A stretch of DNA of 64,000 nt from Candidatus Thermoplasmatota archaeon (GTDB lineage Archaea; Thermoplasmatota; SW-10-69-26; JACQPN01; JAJPHT01). Positions 46,001 through 55,600 of this stretch are shown one piece after another. The notes under the pieces were generated by a model. It worked only from the letters and a program-made list of their open reading frames with translations. It made no database searches and was not told where the DNA came from. Location of the stretch: assembly GCA_035540375.1 (NCBI GenBank), contig DATLGO010000087.1, forward strand, positions 1 through 64,000. Reading direction: 5' to 3'. A program made the position numbers and the translations under genes. Each line of letters begins with the position of its first letter. The stretch's first letter is position 1.

Positions 46001-49000
46001 TCGGGGCCGAACGTCCAGGGCTGGTCGTTCACGCGGAAGGACGTCGTCGTCTCGAGGATGCCCGTGCCGTCGTCGCGGGTCACGAAGGGCACGGCGACGC
46101 CGAAGTCGGTCGCGTGGTCGAGGTTCAGCCACGCGCTCACGTTCCAGACCGTGCGCGGCGCGGTGCCGTCGACGACGACCGGCGTCCAGGCGGTCGCGAC
46201 GCGGTCCTGGCCGTCCCGTGTTTCGGCGACGAGCCGGTACGTCCCGTCCTTCACCGGGTACCGGCCGGCGTCCCACGCGAGGACGTGATCCGTCCGGCCC
46301 GAAAGCGGGATCGACTTCTGGATGGTCGTCGTTCCGGTCGCGTTCTGCAGCGAGAGGTTCACGCGGTGGCCCGGAGCGGCGCGCGCGAGGATCGTCTCGG
46401 AAGCGACCTGCGAGGCGCGGCCGGATTCGTCGATCGGGATGACGCGGTACCGGTAGCGCTGGTCCAGGACGGGCGTGACGTCGAGGAAGGTCGTTCCGTT
46501 GGAGGTCCCCACGACGGCGAACGCCTGGGGCGTCGCGTCCGGCGCCCGCTCGATCCTGTAGCTCGCCGCGCCGTCGGCCGCGCGCCACGCGAGCAGCACG
46601 CGGTTCGCCTCGCCTGCGTGCCGGAGTCCCGAGGCGGGCCCGGGGCCCTGCTCTTCGCCGACACCTACGACATCGGATCGGGCGTAGCTCACGCCGGTCG
46701 TCTCGATGTAGATCGCGTCGACGGTGAATGCCGTGGCATCCGCGGGTTCGTCGAGGCGGTACCGCGTTGGCGCCCGCGCGTCCACGAAGGCGATGCGCTC
46801 GGATTCGACGTCCCCGATCTTCACGATGTCGTAGCCCACCACGAGACGCCCGGGCGGGACGGCGGGCGGATCCCACGAGATGTACACGCGTCCGCCCGCG
46901 CGGATCACCGTCGGCGCGACGGACGGACATTGGCCGATGCAGGAGCTGTCTTCTTCTTGATAGGGAAGCCGCGGCGTGGAGAGGTTCGCCCAGGGATCCG
47001 GTCCAGCGTCGAGCGTGACGTTGCAGACCCTGCAGACGGAACGCTCGAGGTCGCGATCGACGCGCAGGACGAACGGCACGGTCCCCGGGGCGCCCGACAC
47101 GTTGGCCGCGATGGCGGGCGCGCGCGCAATAGGCGGGCTGTCGACCGCGACGTTCGGCATGGACAGGGTGATGGGCATCGTGTCCACGGCAACGCGCCGA
47201 CCGGTCCCGTCCGCGCCCGTCGGCGTTCCCGAGCGGAAATGGACCGCGGCCGCGAAGTTGCGGAAGCCGTCGTCGTGGACGGGCCAGCCGTCGGCTCCGG
47301 TGACGCTGGGCGACCACGCGTAGTTGTGGCCGCCGGCGCTGCGGACGCCCGTGCCGACGCTCCGGTTGTCGATGTAGAAGACGACCCGGTCGACGAGCGT
47401 GTCCGCGAGGCTCGCGACCTGCGCGTTCGTCGACGCGCTCGCGACCACCCGGAGCACGACCGTGGAGGCGATCGGCAGCGTCGCGGGCGCGCCCGCGGGC
47501 GAGAGGATGCGGAAGGTGGGCGCGAGCCCGCCCGTCCCCAGGACGTTCACGAGCGGGTTCGTGGCCTGGTTCCAGGAGGATTCGGCGTCCTCGCTGTCCC
47601 ACCCGATCGAGGGCGGACCGGAGGCCCAGCGAAGCCGGTTTCTCGCGGGCGTCGAAGCCTCGTAGACGTCCTGCCCACCGAGATCGACGAAGGCCCCGAG
47701 AACGGCGGGACCCGCGGGGCCGCGGCCGTGACCGAGGGCCGTGGAACGCAGGCGGTACGTGTCGTTGCCGTTGCGATCGTAGAGGAGCGCGATGCCGCTT
47801 GCGGCCGGGGCCCAGCCCTGCGCGCTGCCCGCGGCGTCGTAGCGATCGTCTCCGCCGAAATCGAGGAGGATACCGCTTCCGACGTTCATCGCCCCCTGCG
47901 TGAGGTCCGCCACGCCGTTGTAATAAGAGCCGTAGAAGTCGTCGCCGCGGTTGTCGACGAGGAGCCCGACGCCGTTCGCGACCCCGAAACCCTGGCCCTG
48001 GCCGGGGCGGTTGGTCCCCGCCAGGACGCGCCGGTCGTCGCCCTCCATGTCGATGAGGATACCCGTCGATCCCGCGGCGCCATGGCCCTGCGCGTCGCTT
48101 TCGGCGCCGAGGTCGTCGTTCCCGGGTCCGGCGAAGACGAGGATCCCGGAACCGGTGATCCCGTTCACGGCGAAACCCGCGCCCTGCGCCGACCGGTTCG
48201 CGCGAAGCACGTTGTCGCCGCCCGCGTCGACGAGGATGCCCACGCCGCCGAGGCCGAAACCCTGGCCGGAGGCGCGGGCGTTCGCGTCCACGTTCTTGGT
48301 TTCGAGGAGATACTCGTCCGCGCCGATGCCGTCGCTCGCGAGGAGCCCATACCCGAGGACACCGGCCCCTTGCGCGTGCGTCCAGGCGCTCGGGACGATC
48401 GTCGTGGCCGGATCCACGGGCTCGAGCGGACCCGCGCGGGCCGTGAAGTTCGCGCGACCGGTGGTCGACAGGATGCCGACGCCGAGGAGTCCGGCGCCCT
48501 GGAAGACGCCGTAGATGGGCGGCAGCAAGTTGCAGCCGTTGCAGGCGGAGGAGGTCACCCGGGCGTGGAAGACGTCGCGCCCGCCGCCGTCGCGGAGGAC
48601 GCCGATGCCGAGAACGCCCGCGCCGTGGGCCGATCCCACGAACGATTCGCAGTAGCTGTTTCCGCAGAGAGGCGCGGACGGCGGCGCGGGGTTCACGGCG
48701 CCGGCGGGAGCGCCGCTGAGCGGGCGCCACCGGCTGAGCTCGGTGCCGCCCTCGTAGAGGTATTCGTCCGATCCGCCGACGTCGACGTGGAGCGACGTCG
48801 ACCAGGCGGGCGATGTCGCGCCGATGCGGCCCGTGTAGCGATCGTTCCCGCCGAGGTCGATCGAGAGGGCGTAATCCTGGCCGTGGTTCCAGACCGACGC
48901 CGTGTCGTCGCCGACGGCGACGCCGAAGCGCGGGAGGCGCAGGAGGAAGCCGGGGGATTGGACGGGCCCGTCGGAGCCGGCCCCGGGATCGGTGTCCGCG

Positions 49001-52000
49001 AGGGCCTCGACGAGATCGGCGTCCGTGGGCGACGTCCCGTCCTTGTTGCTGCCAGCCTCGGTGTCGATGAACGTGCCCAGGATTCCGTTGTTCGAGGATT
49101 CGATCGATCGGAAGCGGATGGCGTCGTCCTTCGCGAACCGCGCGGCGTCGCGCTGGCCGCGGACCGCGTCCCACTCGGTGTAGGTGTCGCGGCCTCCGAG
49201 GTCGAGGAAGGTCGGGACGACCGGCGCGGCCGGCGCGGGCGCGGTGCCGGAGGCGTGACCGCGGGCGAGATGAGGCGCCACCTGGAAGTCGCGAATCGTG
49301 CCGACGTCGTAGACATCGTCGCCCTCGCGATCCAGGAAGATCGCCTGCGACCCGCCTCCCCCGAAGTGGAACACGTGACCCTGGGTCGGCGCCACGTAGC
49401 GGTCGGCGCCCGCGAGATCGACGAAGGCGGCCTGGCCTCCCGCGATCGCGAACCCGAGCGCGCCGCCATAGGGGTATTCGTAGCGGTCGTCGCCCGCCAC
49501 GTCCACCATGATCGCGAGGGACCCGACGCCCGCGGCCGCGGCGAGGCCGAAACCGTGCGCTCGGTAGCGGTCGTCGCCGCCGTAGTCCACGAGGAGGGCC
49601 ACGGAGGGGCCCGTCGCCGAGGCGAGGCTCCCGTTGCGGTTCGAAGGGGTGTAGGCGTCGTCGCCGCCGAAGTCGAGGCCGATGCTGACCGGGAACGTCC
49701 GGCGCAGATTGCGGAAGGCGTTTTCGCCGCCCGCCACGTTCGTGACCGACGCGGGGACGTTGGACGCCGCGGAGGCGACGTCGCCGCGATAATCGTCGGC
49801 GTCGTCGAGGCCGAGGTCGATCGAGATCCGGTAGGTCGACTCGAAGCGGCTCGGGACCCCGGCGGCGCCGATCGCCAGGATGCCGGGAAGATCGACGAGG
49901 AGGCCCGAGGAGGATCCCTCGGGCGACGTCGCGTCGATGGGCCGGCTCGATGCGTCATCCGGCGACGTGCCCAGGAGGGACTCGATCTCGTCGGGGACGC
50001 CGTCGCCGTCCGTGTCGTCGGGGTTCGATCGGCGTTCGGGCGACGGGTCGTACTGGTCGTAGAGCCCGTCGCCGTCGCCGTCGGCGAGGTTCACGCCGAC
50101 CCCGTTCGTGATCACGGCATACGATCGATCGGGATCGGGGTACATGTAGCCCGTGGGGGGAGGCGGCGGCCCGCCTTCCGTGGTCGCGCGGTTGAAACCG
50201 GCGACGACCTCGGCGGCGGACGAGCCGGCGTTGCCTCCCAGCGGTCCGTTGTTCGGGTCGCCGGGACGGGGATACTTCGTGGGATGGTTGACGCCCAGGT
50301 CCGCGAAGACCACCGTTCCGGTCAAGCTTCCGCCCTCCCTCGGCCGCGGCGACGCGAAGCAGGAGATCGCGGGGTTGTTTGAACAAACGCCCGTGTAATT
50401 GTTCATGCCGCCCCCGTCGACGAAAAGGGCCGTCGTGGAGCGCGCGGTCGCGGTCGCGGCGAGGCTCGCGAAGCCCGAGCCGCTCGTGTAATTGTCGTTG
50501 CCGAGCCGGTCGGCGAAGATGCCGATCCCCACGTCGCCCGGTTTTGTCGTGGAGGCGGAACCGAGGCCGCGCGAGGCGACCTGGAACCGGTCGTTGCCGC
50601 TGAGGTCGAACGCGAAGCCGAATCCGTCCCAGCCCACGCCGAGGGCCGGACCGGCGAGCGCGTAGACGTCGTCGCCCGAGGCGTCGAGGAAGAGCGCGAA
50701 GGCCGGCGCGCCGCCGGCGCCGCGCGCCGCGCCGAGCACCCACGGCTGGTCCGTCTCGTAGCGGTCGTCGCCCCCGAGGTCGAGCGCGATCGAGACGCGC
50801 GCGAGGCGCGACGGGTGGCCCGAGTCGAGGTCGGGATCTCCGGCATCGACGCCGCCGATCGGGGCCGCGTACCGGTCGTTGCCTCCAAGGTCGACGAGAA
50901 GGACGGGCGCCTTGTGGAAATCCTGCAACGTGTGCTCGGACGATCCCGCGCCCGTGATCACCACGAAGCTGTCCCTGTAGATCACGTCGTCTCCGCCCGC
51001 GGTCGTGCTCGCGGACGTCCGCATCCCGCCGGTGGGCGTCGCGGCGCGCACGTGCTCGACGGCGTCGACGATCGTCATGACCGCCCCCGCAAGCGACTCG
51101 CGGTGGCGGAGCTCGGTCCTCACGGCGTCCCGCAGGCGCGCGAAGTCCGCGCCCGACCGGACGCCGTCCTCGAGGAGCTCGCGCGCGGTCGCGCGGGCGG
51201 ACTCGAGCGCGCGGATCTCGGCCGATTCGGCCCCGAAATCGCGCTCGTAGGTCGCGATGGCGAGAAGCAGCGTCCCGAGGGCGGCATCCATCGTCAAGTC
51301 GAGCTCGGGGACTTCGCCCGGCGCAGTGCCGCGGTTCGCGTGGAGCGCGGCCAGGCCGTCGCCGAACGACGCGACGCGGACGGGACCGGGGACGGGCGCG
51401 GCGAGGGCGTCGGCCAGGGCGGGGCCGACGACGGACGCGGGCGAGGCGACGGAGACGGTGCCGATCGCGCGCGGAAGTCCGAGGGACTCGCGCGCGCGGC
51501 CGGGGGTTTCGGTCGACGCGCGGTAGGCTTCGGCGGCGAGACGCTGCTCGAGGCGCACGAAGGCGCCGAGCGCGCCCCGGGCCTCCTCGGGGTCGTCGAC
51601 GAGCGCGGCCGAGAGAAGCTCCGCGATCGGGCCACGCAGCGACGCGGGCGTCGCGGCCGCGGCCGCGAAGGCCTCGCGATCGCTCGCGCCGGCGCGGACG
51701 AGCGTCGAGACGAGGTCGCCGCCCGGCCGTCGGGGCTCCGCGGCGAACGGCGCGACCAGTTCCGCGACCGAGGGCTCGCGCGCCGTCACGTCGGGCCATC
51801 CCGTCTCCCGCTGGACGGCGGCGAGGCCGTCGCGGCGGGCGGCGAGCTCGAGCGCCCTCGCGGCGTCGAGCCGGGCGGCTTCGGCGAGACGCGCGGGCGC
51901 ATCCTGCGCGGCCCGCGCGAGGAGCGCGCCGGCCCGGCCGAGCAGCTCGAGGTCGAGCTTGGCGATGAGCGCCATGTCCGAGGGCGCGAGCGCGTCCTCC

Positions 52001-52461
52001 CGCGCGAGCGCGGCGGCGAGGCCGGGCAGACGCGCGCGTTCCGCCGGATCGAGAACGTCGAAGACGCTCGCGCGGAGCGTCTCGGCGACGGCCACGCTCG
52101 CGGCGAGGCGGCCGACTTCCCGCGCGACGTTCGGATGCTCCTTCTCGAAGGCCGCGAGGGCGCGGGCTTCGGAAGGGTCGAGGTCGAGGCCGAACGCGCG
52201 GCGATAGGCGAGCCACGGCTCCGCGACGTCCGCGAGATCCGGCCCGGCCGCAAGGCGGGTCCAGAATTCGAAGGCCGCGTCGGCGCGCGTGGGCACGGCG
52301 TCGAGGTCGACGCCGCCGTTCTGGATCCAGCGCGCGAGCACGGCGGCCAGCATCGGGTCGATCGCGACCGGTGCCTCCGCCTCCGCGCCGGACCTCAGGG
52401 CCGCGAGCGAGGGCGTCATGAGAAGGATGAGCATGGCCGATGCGATGGCGCGTCGTGACAT
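43057..52461 (-). CDS. 3134-residue exported protein with Asp-Gly-rich repeats
   Basis: From ATG 52461; the signal sequence lies at residues 1-24. Residues 35-510 are an Ala-rich, helical region. From about 525 to 1590 I count roughly 28 copies of a repeat with the core hydrophobic-hydrophobic-D-x-G-G-(D/N)-D-x-(Y/F), for example VDLGGNDRY, LDLGGDDRY, VDYGGDDRY and VDVAGDDRY, spaced about 30-45 residues. A TSP3-like calcium loop (DGDGDGLYDQYDPSP) interrupts them near 795. Regular Asp/Gly turns suggest a calcium-binding beta-helix, loosely like RTX but with a different consensus. FN3 and Ig-like domains fill ~1650-3070, and a membrane span (VPIAWAISAWIALIL) plus RRR ends the protein. I do not recognise the repeat family. 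First gene of the leftward unit. Confidence 0.88.
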   Translation of the reverse strand: MSRRAIASAMLILLMTPSLAALRSGAEAEAPVAIDPMLAAVLARWIQNGGVDLDAVPTRADAAFEFWTRLAAGPDLADVAEPWLAYRRAFGLDLDPSEARALAAFEKEHPNVAREVGRLAASVAVAETLRASVFDVLDPAERARLPGLAAALAREDALAPSDMALIAKLDLELLGRAGALLARAAQDAPARLAEAARLDAARALELAARRDGLAAVQRETGWPDVTAREPSVAELVAPFAAEPRRPGGDLVSTLVRAGASDREAFAAAAATPASLRGPIAELLSAALVDDPEEARGALGAFVRLEQRLAAEAYRASTETPGRARESLGLPRAIGTVSVASPASVVGPALADALAAPVPGPVRVASFGDGLAALHANRGTAPGEVPELDLTMDAALGTLLLAIATYERDFGAESAEIRALESARATARELLEDGVRSGADFARLRDAVRTELRHRESLAGAVMTIVDAVEHVRAATPTGGMRTSASTTAGGDDVIYRDSFVVITGAGSSEHTLQDFHKAPVLLVDLGGNDRYAAPIGGVDAGDPDLDSGHPSRLARVSIALDLGGDDRYETDQPWVLGAARGAGGAPAFALFLDASGDDVYALAGPALGVGWDGFGFAFDLSGNDRFQVASRGLGSASTTKPGDVGIGIFADRLGNDNYTSGSGFASLAATATARSTTALFVDGGGMNNYTGVCSNNPAISCFASPRPREGGSLTGTVVFADLGVNHPTKYPRPGDPNNGPLGGNAGSSAAEVVAGFNRATTEGGPPPPPTGYMYPDPDRSYAVITNGVGVNLADGDGDGLYDQYDPSPERRSNPDDTDGDGVPDEIESLLGTSPDDASSRPIDATSPEGSSSGLLVDLPGILAIGAAGVPSRFESTYRISIDLGLDDADDYRGDVASAASNVPASVTNVAGGENAFRNLRRTFPVSIGLDFGGDDAYTPSNRNGSLASATGPSVALLVDYGGDDRYRAHGFGLAAAAGVGSLAIMVDVAGDDRYEYPYGGALGFAIAGGQAAFVDLAGADRYVAPTQGHVFHFGGGGSQAIFLDREGDDVYDVGTIRDFQVAPHLARGHASGTAPAPAAPVVPTFLDLGGRDTYTEWDAVRGQRDAARFAKDDAIRFRSIESSNNGILGTFIDTEAGSNKDGTSPTDADLVEALADTDPGAGSDGPVQSPGFLLRLPRFGVAVGDDTASVWNHGQDYALSIDLGGNDRYTGRIGATSPAWSTSLHVDVGGSDEYLYEGGTELSRWRPLSGAPAGAVNPAPPSAPLCGNSYCESFVGSAHGAGVLGIGVLRDGGGRDVFHARVTSSACNGCNLLPPIYGVFQGAGLLGVGILSTTGRANFTARAGPLEPVDPATTIVPSAWTHAQGAGVLGYGLLASDGIGADEYLLETKNVDANARASGQGFGLGGVGILVDAGGDNVLRANRSAQGAGFAVNGITGSGILVFAGPGNDDLGAESDAQGHGAAGSTGILIDMEGDDRRVLAGTNRPGQGQGFGVANGVGLLVDNRGDDFYGSYYNGVADLTQGAMNVGSGILLDFGGDDRYDAAGSAQGWAPAASGIALLYDRNGNDTYRLRSTALGHGRGPAGPAVLGAFVDLGGQDVYEASTPARNRLRWASGPPSIGWDSEDAESSWNQATNPLVNVLGTGGLAPTFRILSPAGAPATLPIASTVVLRVVASASTNAQVASLADTLVDRVVFYIDNRSVGTGVRSAGGHNYAWSPSVTGADGWPVHDDGFRNFAAAVHFRSGTPTGADGTGRRVAVDTMPITLSMPNVAVDSPPIARAPAIAANVSGAPGTVPFVLRVDRDLERSVCRVCNVTLDAGPDPWANLSTPRLPYQEEDSSCIGQCPSVAPTVIRAGGRVYISWDPPAVPPGRLVVGYDIVKIGDVESERIAFVDARAPTRYRLDEPADATAFTVDAIYIETTGVSYARSDVVGVGEEQGPGPASGLRHAGEANRVLLAWRAADGAASYRIERAPDATPQAFAVVGTSNGTTFLDVTPVLDQRYRYRVIPIDESGRASQVASETILARAAPGHRVNLSLQNATGTTTIQKSIPLSGRTDHVLAWDAGRYPVKDGTYRLVAETRDGQDRVATAWTPVVVDGTAPRTVWNVSAWLNLDHATDFGVAVPFVTRDDGTGILETTTSFRVNDQPWTFGPDIVVNPAQRNDVLYGQAIVLGANHMDTIEVAVASMDRVGNVEHADRPLPWSGGARHASDGIPFAIAAHGVQRYQIDLRAPVLSGPVVEATLRPGETLPLAIRVSESGSGLEFIRAEIGIGAPVPLVSDGGPDRVGVWTAGEPGQHLVVVRARDRAGNEATLNAGLVTVDAEPPTVAQAAVEFASGAAAARPGAKGRLVVRATDDYSRPDSLAVVADLSNLTSATTAKLPYDRLRGVYASAEFVVDRIPDGTAVVPIQLTDPAGNVRVHHLEVVVDGAPIRATPAEVVATGPDWAVIRWTTDATARGTVEYGLRAEQRLRTPLGGEGRTHEVNVTGLRPETEYVARAFSVTRSGIETPSEFFTFRTGLALKVDLEPLQGFPASNGGAAVLLRVLDHLGAPARGAPSIEVLLVPKRGPTRTVAEVEGARPGAVSLAIPDVRDGDYEIVARARSPDGRGESVALPFTLDRVAPFVVAPAKLVGAPGGILALGVEERGSGIALDSIRWTFGKVDCAATWRDGTLSCRIPDHLKTTHVDLRIEIGDKAGNVAVFEQAVRLDSAVAAFVEARLVGESDPHIRNGGRALIVAWVSGSPARTVTADLSASGGPARWPLLASRDGAQWTGYWPVPETYRSQRLQATLTAVSASGATTSIDLEGVVDLAAPVVLASTVKPGVATADIEVVADEPVRLVSRAGGRSFSTEYYDTRSTLRIAGLAPASSTSLTVDVIDRSGRASVLALTVVTEPDREAPTAVSRLEALALGDGRILVRWEAATDDVGVERHQVTRIVDGSRSTVDGDHAQRSLVDRVEGSKEVLYEVRAVDATGNVGPATTASVVPIATIALERGTVEPAIAGPGPFRFRVFAPGPWNPDLAVAVAVDGIKFPMRTRAEHCDDGCWYESIVEVGVETLNSGPHRFAFSARLGQAEAASETLAGPVVVAGLPPASFATLASATSATTPLPFLVPIAWAISAWIALILDRRRTRP

Positions 52462-52495
52462 CACTTTCGCCTGTGCCTCCTCCGCCGGGCGGCGA

Positions 52496-52508
52496 GTCAC
52501 AGTGTGAC
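52496..52508. promoter_or_regulatory. perfect 13-bp palindrome in the divergent promoter
   Basis: GTCACAGTGTGAC is perfectly palindromic around one central base. It lies 35 bases before the leftward giant's ATG, a typical operator position. Confidence 0.45.
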
Positions 52509-52517
52509 AGTATCAAC

Positions 52518-52537
52518 CTTTCGACGGACGTTGAAAG
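52518..52537. promoter_or_regulatory. 20-bp imperfect palindrome in the divergent promoter
   Basis: CTTTCGACGGACGTTGAAAG: five-base arms CTTTC/GAAAG, then one mismatch, then ACG/CGT around GA. It starts ten bases from the 13-bp palindrome on the side towards the rightward gene. Two adjacent palindromes in one 210-base gap suggest a shared regulator of both arms. The rest of 52462-52671 shows an AT-rich box GAAATAAG (52583-52590) usable in either direction. Confidence 0.4.
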
Positions 52538-52655
52538 GAGAAGTTCACAGCGTCCCCGATCAAGAGCGGGAAAAAACACCGCGAAATAAGCGCATGGAGG
52601 GCATCGATGTGTAGGATCGAGTCTCTAATCAAGCGGAAACTACATGACGGGGTGA

Positions 52656-52671
52656 GGCTCCTCGGGGAGCC
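52656..52671 (+). promoter_or_regulatory. hairpin covering the ribosome-binding site of the rightward giant
   Basis: GGCTCC (52656-52661), loop TCGG, GGAGCC (52666-52671) form a perfect stem whose 3' arm contains the only ribosome-binding-like sequence (GGGGAG) and ends at the base before the GTG start. Folding would hide the site and lower translation of all five coupled genes downstream. Confidence 0.45.
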
Positions 52672-55600
52672 GTGAGGGAAGGCCACTTCCAGGATGCGCG
52701 CCGCCGCTTCCGGCGCCGGGCCCTCGCGCGCAGGATCGGGCTTCTCGCCGCAGCCGCGGCCCTGGTCGTCGCGGTCGGCTTTCTCGCCCTCCTCGCGCGG
52801 CCCACGGTGCAGGGCCTCCACGTCGCGGGAGCGTCCTCCCTCGACGACAATCGCAACGGCGTTCCCGACATCTACGAGAACGCCGTGTTCGGCCTCGGGC
52901 CCGAAGCCCAGCGCCCTTCGGGGGCGCTTCCCCTCGCCTGGATCCAGAAACATGGGCTCGACGTGGCGGATCCCGCGCTCGCGAACCGGACGGCCGCCGT
53001 TCCTGCGCCGTCGCTCGTCCCGGCCGTTTACGGCCGCGCGGGCTATCCCGCCGAGTTCTCGCTGACCCTCGCCCAGGTCTACGCGCACGGTCGGCCCGCC
53101 ACCTGGTCCGAGGCCCAACAGGGCGCCTGGGACAGCGGCCTCGATCCCCGCGCCTGGGACGTCGCGGGCTCCGGCGTCCCCTACGGCTGGCTTCTCTACT
53201 ATGGGCTCGACCCCCTCGATCCCTCCCTCCTCGACCGGGCATCGAGCGAGGTGTCCTGGACCCCCCGGGAGGCGTGGCGTCGCGGCCTGAGCCCCCTTTC
53301 CCCGGACCAGGACGCCGACGGGCTCCCCGACCTCGACGAGATCGAGCGGCACGGCACGAACCCCCGCGCGGCCTCGACGGCCTCGACCGGCATCCACGAC
53401 GGATGGCTCGTCGCGCATGGGCTCGACCCGCTCGATCCCGCCGTCGCCTACCAGGATCCCGATCTCGACGGGCTCGACAACCTCGAGGAATTCGAGGCGT
53501 CGAGACGCCTGTTCGGCGCCGCGAGCATCGGGTCGGGGCTCGATCCCCTGCGCTTCTCGACGGGCGGCAGCGGACTTCCGGACGGGTGGCTCGTGGCCCA
53601 CGGACTCCCCCTCCTCGATCCGACCGTGGGCCAGCTCGTGACCGAGCGCGTGTTCTTCCCGAACGGGACGCTCCGCGGGATCCTCACGGCCGGTGACGAG
53701 TACCGCGTGAACCGGCCCCCGAGCTGGAACGAGTCCATCCATGGCGCCTGGTTCGGCGGCACGGACCCCAACGCTCCGGATACGGACGGCGACGGTTTGA
53801 GCGACGCCGACGAGATCCTGGGTTGGGCGATCGAGAGCGGGGGTCGCGCCAAAATGGTGTTCTCGGATCCGACGAAACGCGACACCGACGGCGACGGCCT
53901 CACCGACTTCGAGGAGCGCGAAGGGCGCTGGGGGACGCGCGTGTTCCCCGTCACCGATCCGACCGCGCCCGACACCGACTTCGACGGCCTCCTCGACGGC
54001 GAGGAGGTGGGCGCGCATCTCTACCGGGGCATCGCGCTCGAAGGCCTGGATCCGACCAACCCCGACACCGACGGCGACGGGCTCTTCGATGGCCGCGAAG
54101 CGGCCTACTGGATGGCCCGCCGCGCCGCGTGCCTCGCGGGCCTTCCGTACGAATGGGGGCGCGCCCCGCGCCCGACGCTGCAGGACGTCCTCGGCGGCGG
54201 GCCCTCGGCCTGCGACAGGCTGCTGCCGACTGCGGATCTGGAAGGGGACGGCCGCGCCTCCATCCTCGATCCCGACAGCGACGGCGACGGGCTCTTCGAC
54301 GGGTGGGAAGTGGACCCCGACCTCTACCAGACCTCGTCCTATGCCTCGGCCCGTCGGCGGTCCGAGACCGACCCCGCGAACCTCGACACCGACGGGGACC
54401 GGCTTCCGGACGGATGGGAGACGCGGTACGCGGTGTTCGACGAGACGGCGGGTCGATGGAACCTCGACGCCGCGAAATGGAGCAGCGCCGAGAACGGGAT
54501 CGGGGACGGAGACCAGGACCTCGACGACGACGGCGCGGTGTGGTACGCCTTCGTGCGCGACGGCGCGCGCCTCGTCCCGGAGCGCCGCACGTTCGTCGCT
54601 TCGAACTTCGTCGAGTTCGAGGCGGGCTCGGATCCGAACCGGCGGTCGTCGAGCCCCGACGGGATCCCCGACGGCTGGAAGATCTTCTGGGGCACGACCT
54701 ACCTCGGCCTCCTCGACGAGGAGCGGGGCGTCCTCTATCCCGGCGCCCCGGGACCCCTCGTCCTTCCGCCGGACCGTCCCGTCCCGCGCCTCGGGAACGA
54801 CGACAACACGCCCCGGCAAACGCAGTCCTACGTCCGTTTCGCCGAGGCCGCCTCGGGCCGGCTCATGCCCTGGGAGAAGCTCACGTCCGTGCCGGGGACG
54901 CCCTCCACGCTGCGGGCGATCGCCGGCCAATACAACGAGACCTACGGGTCGAAGGTCGGCCACGGCACGAACCCCTACCTGGAGGACACCGACGGGGACG
55001 GCGTCTCGGATCTCTGGGAATCCATCTGGGCGCCCCTCGGGCCGGCCGGCTCGCGGGTGAGCCCCGTGCAGCCCGACGCCCACTTCGACGTCGACGGCGA
55101 CGGGCTGACGTGGCTCGAGGAATCCCGCCTGCGATCGGACCCCTACCGCGCCGACTCGGACGGAGGCGGCGCGGACGACCGGCTCGAATCCAAGATCGGC
55201 CTGAACCTCCTCGACCCGCGCGACGACGCGCGCGCCCTCGACGAGTCGGCGGACACGGACGGCGACGGGGTCTCCGATCGCTCGGAGGTCGTCGGTTGGA
55301 TCTCCCCCACCTCGTCGCAGCAGTACGTCACGGACCCCTTGGACCCGGACACCGACCGCGACGGGCTCCTCGACGGGAAATCCCTGAGCAGGATCCTGGG
55401 CCGCGTGCTCCGCCTGAGCGACCCTGACGACCTCGCGATCATCGAGCGCTACGAGGCGCGCGGGCTCCTCGCGGTCCCCTTCGGCGGCGACACCGTGGAC
55501 ATCCTCGGCGAAAGCGGGCTCGGATCCGATCCCACGTCGCTCGCAAGCGCCGGGGACGGCATTCCCGACGGTTGGCTCGTGCTCCACGGCCTTCCCGTCG

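Noticed and set aside
43270-50382. 2370-codon open frame on the plus strand
   Set aside because: It is the antisense of the 3134-residue protein; the translation is Arg/Asp-rich, without hydrophobic segments or domains, as expected from GC-biased third positions.
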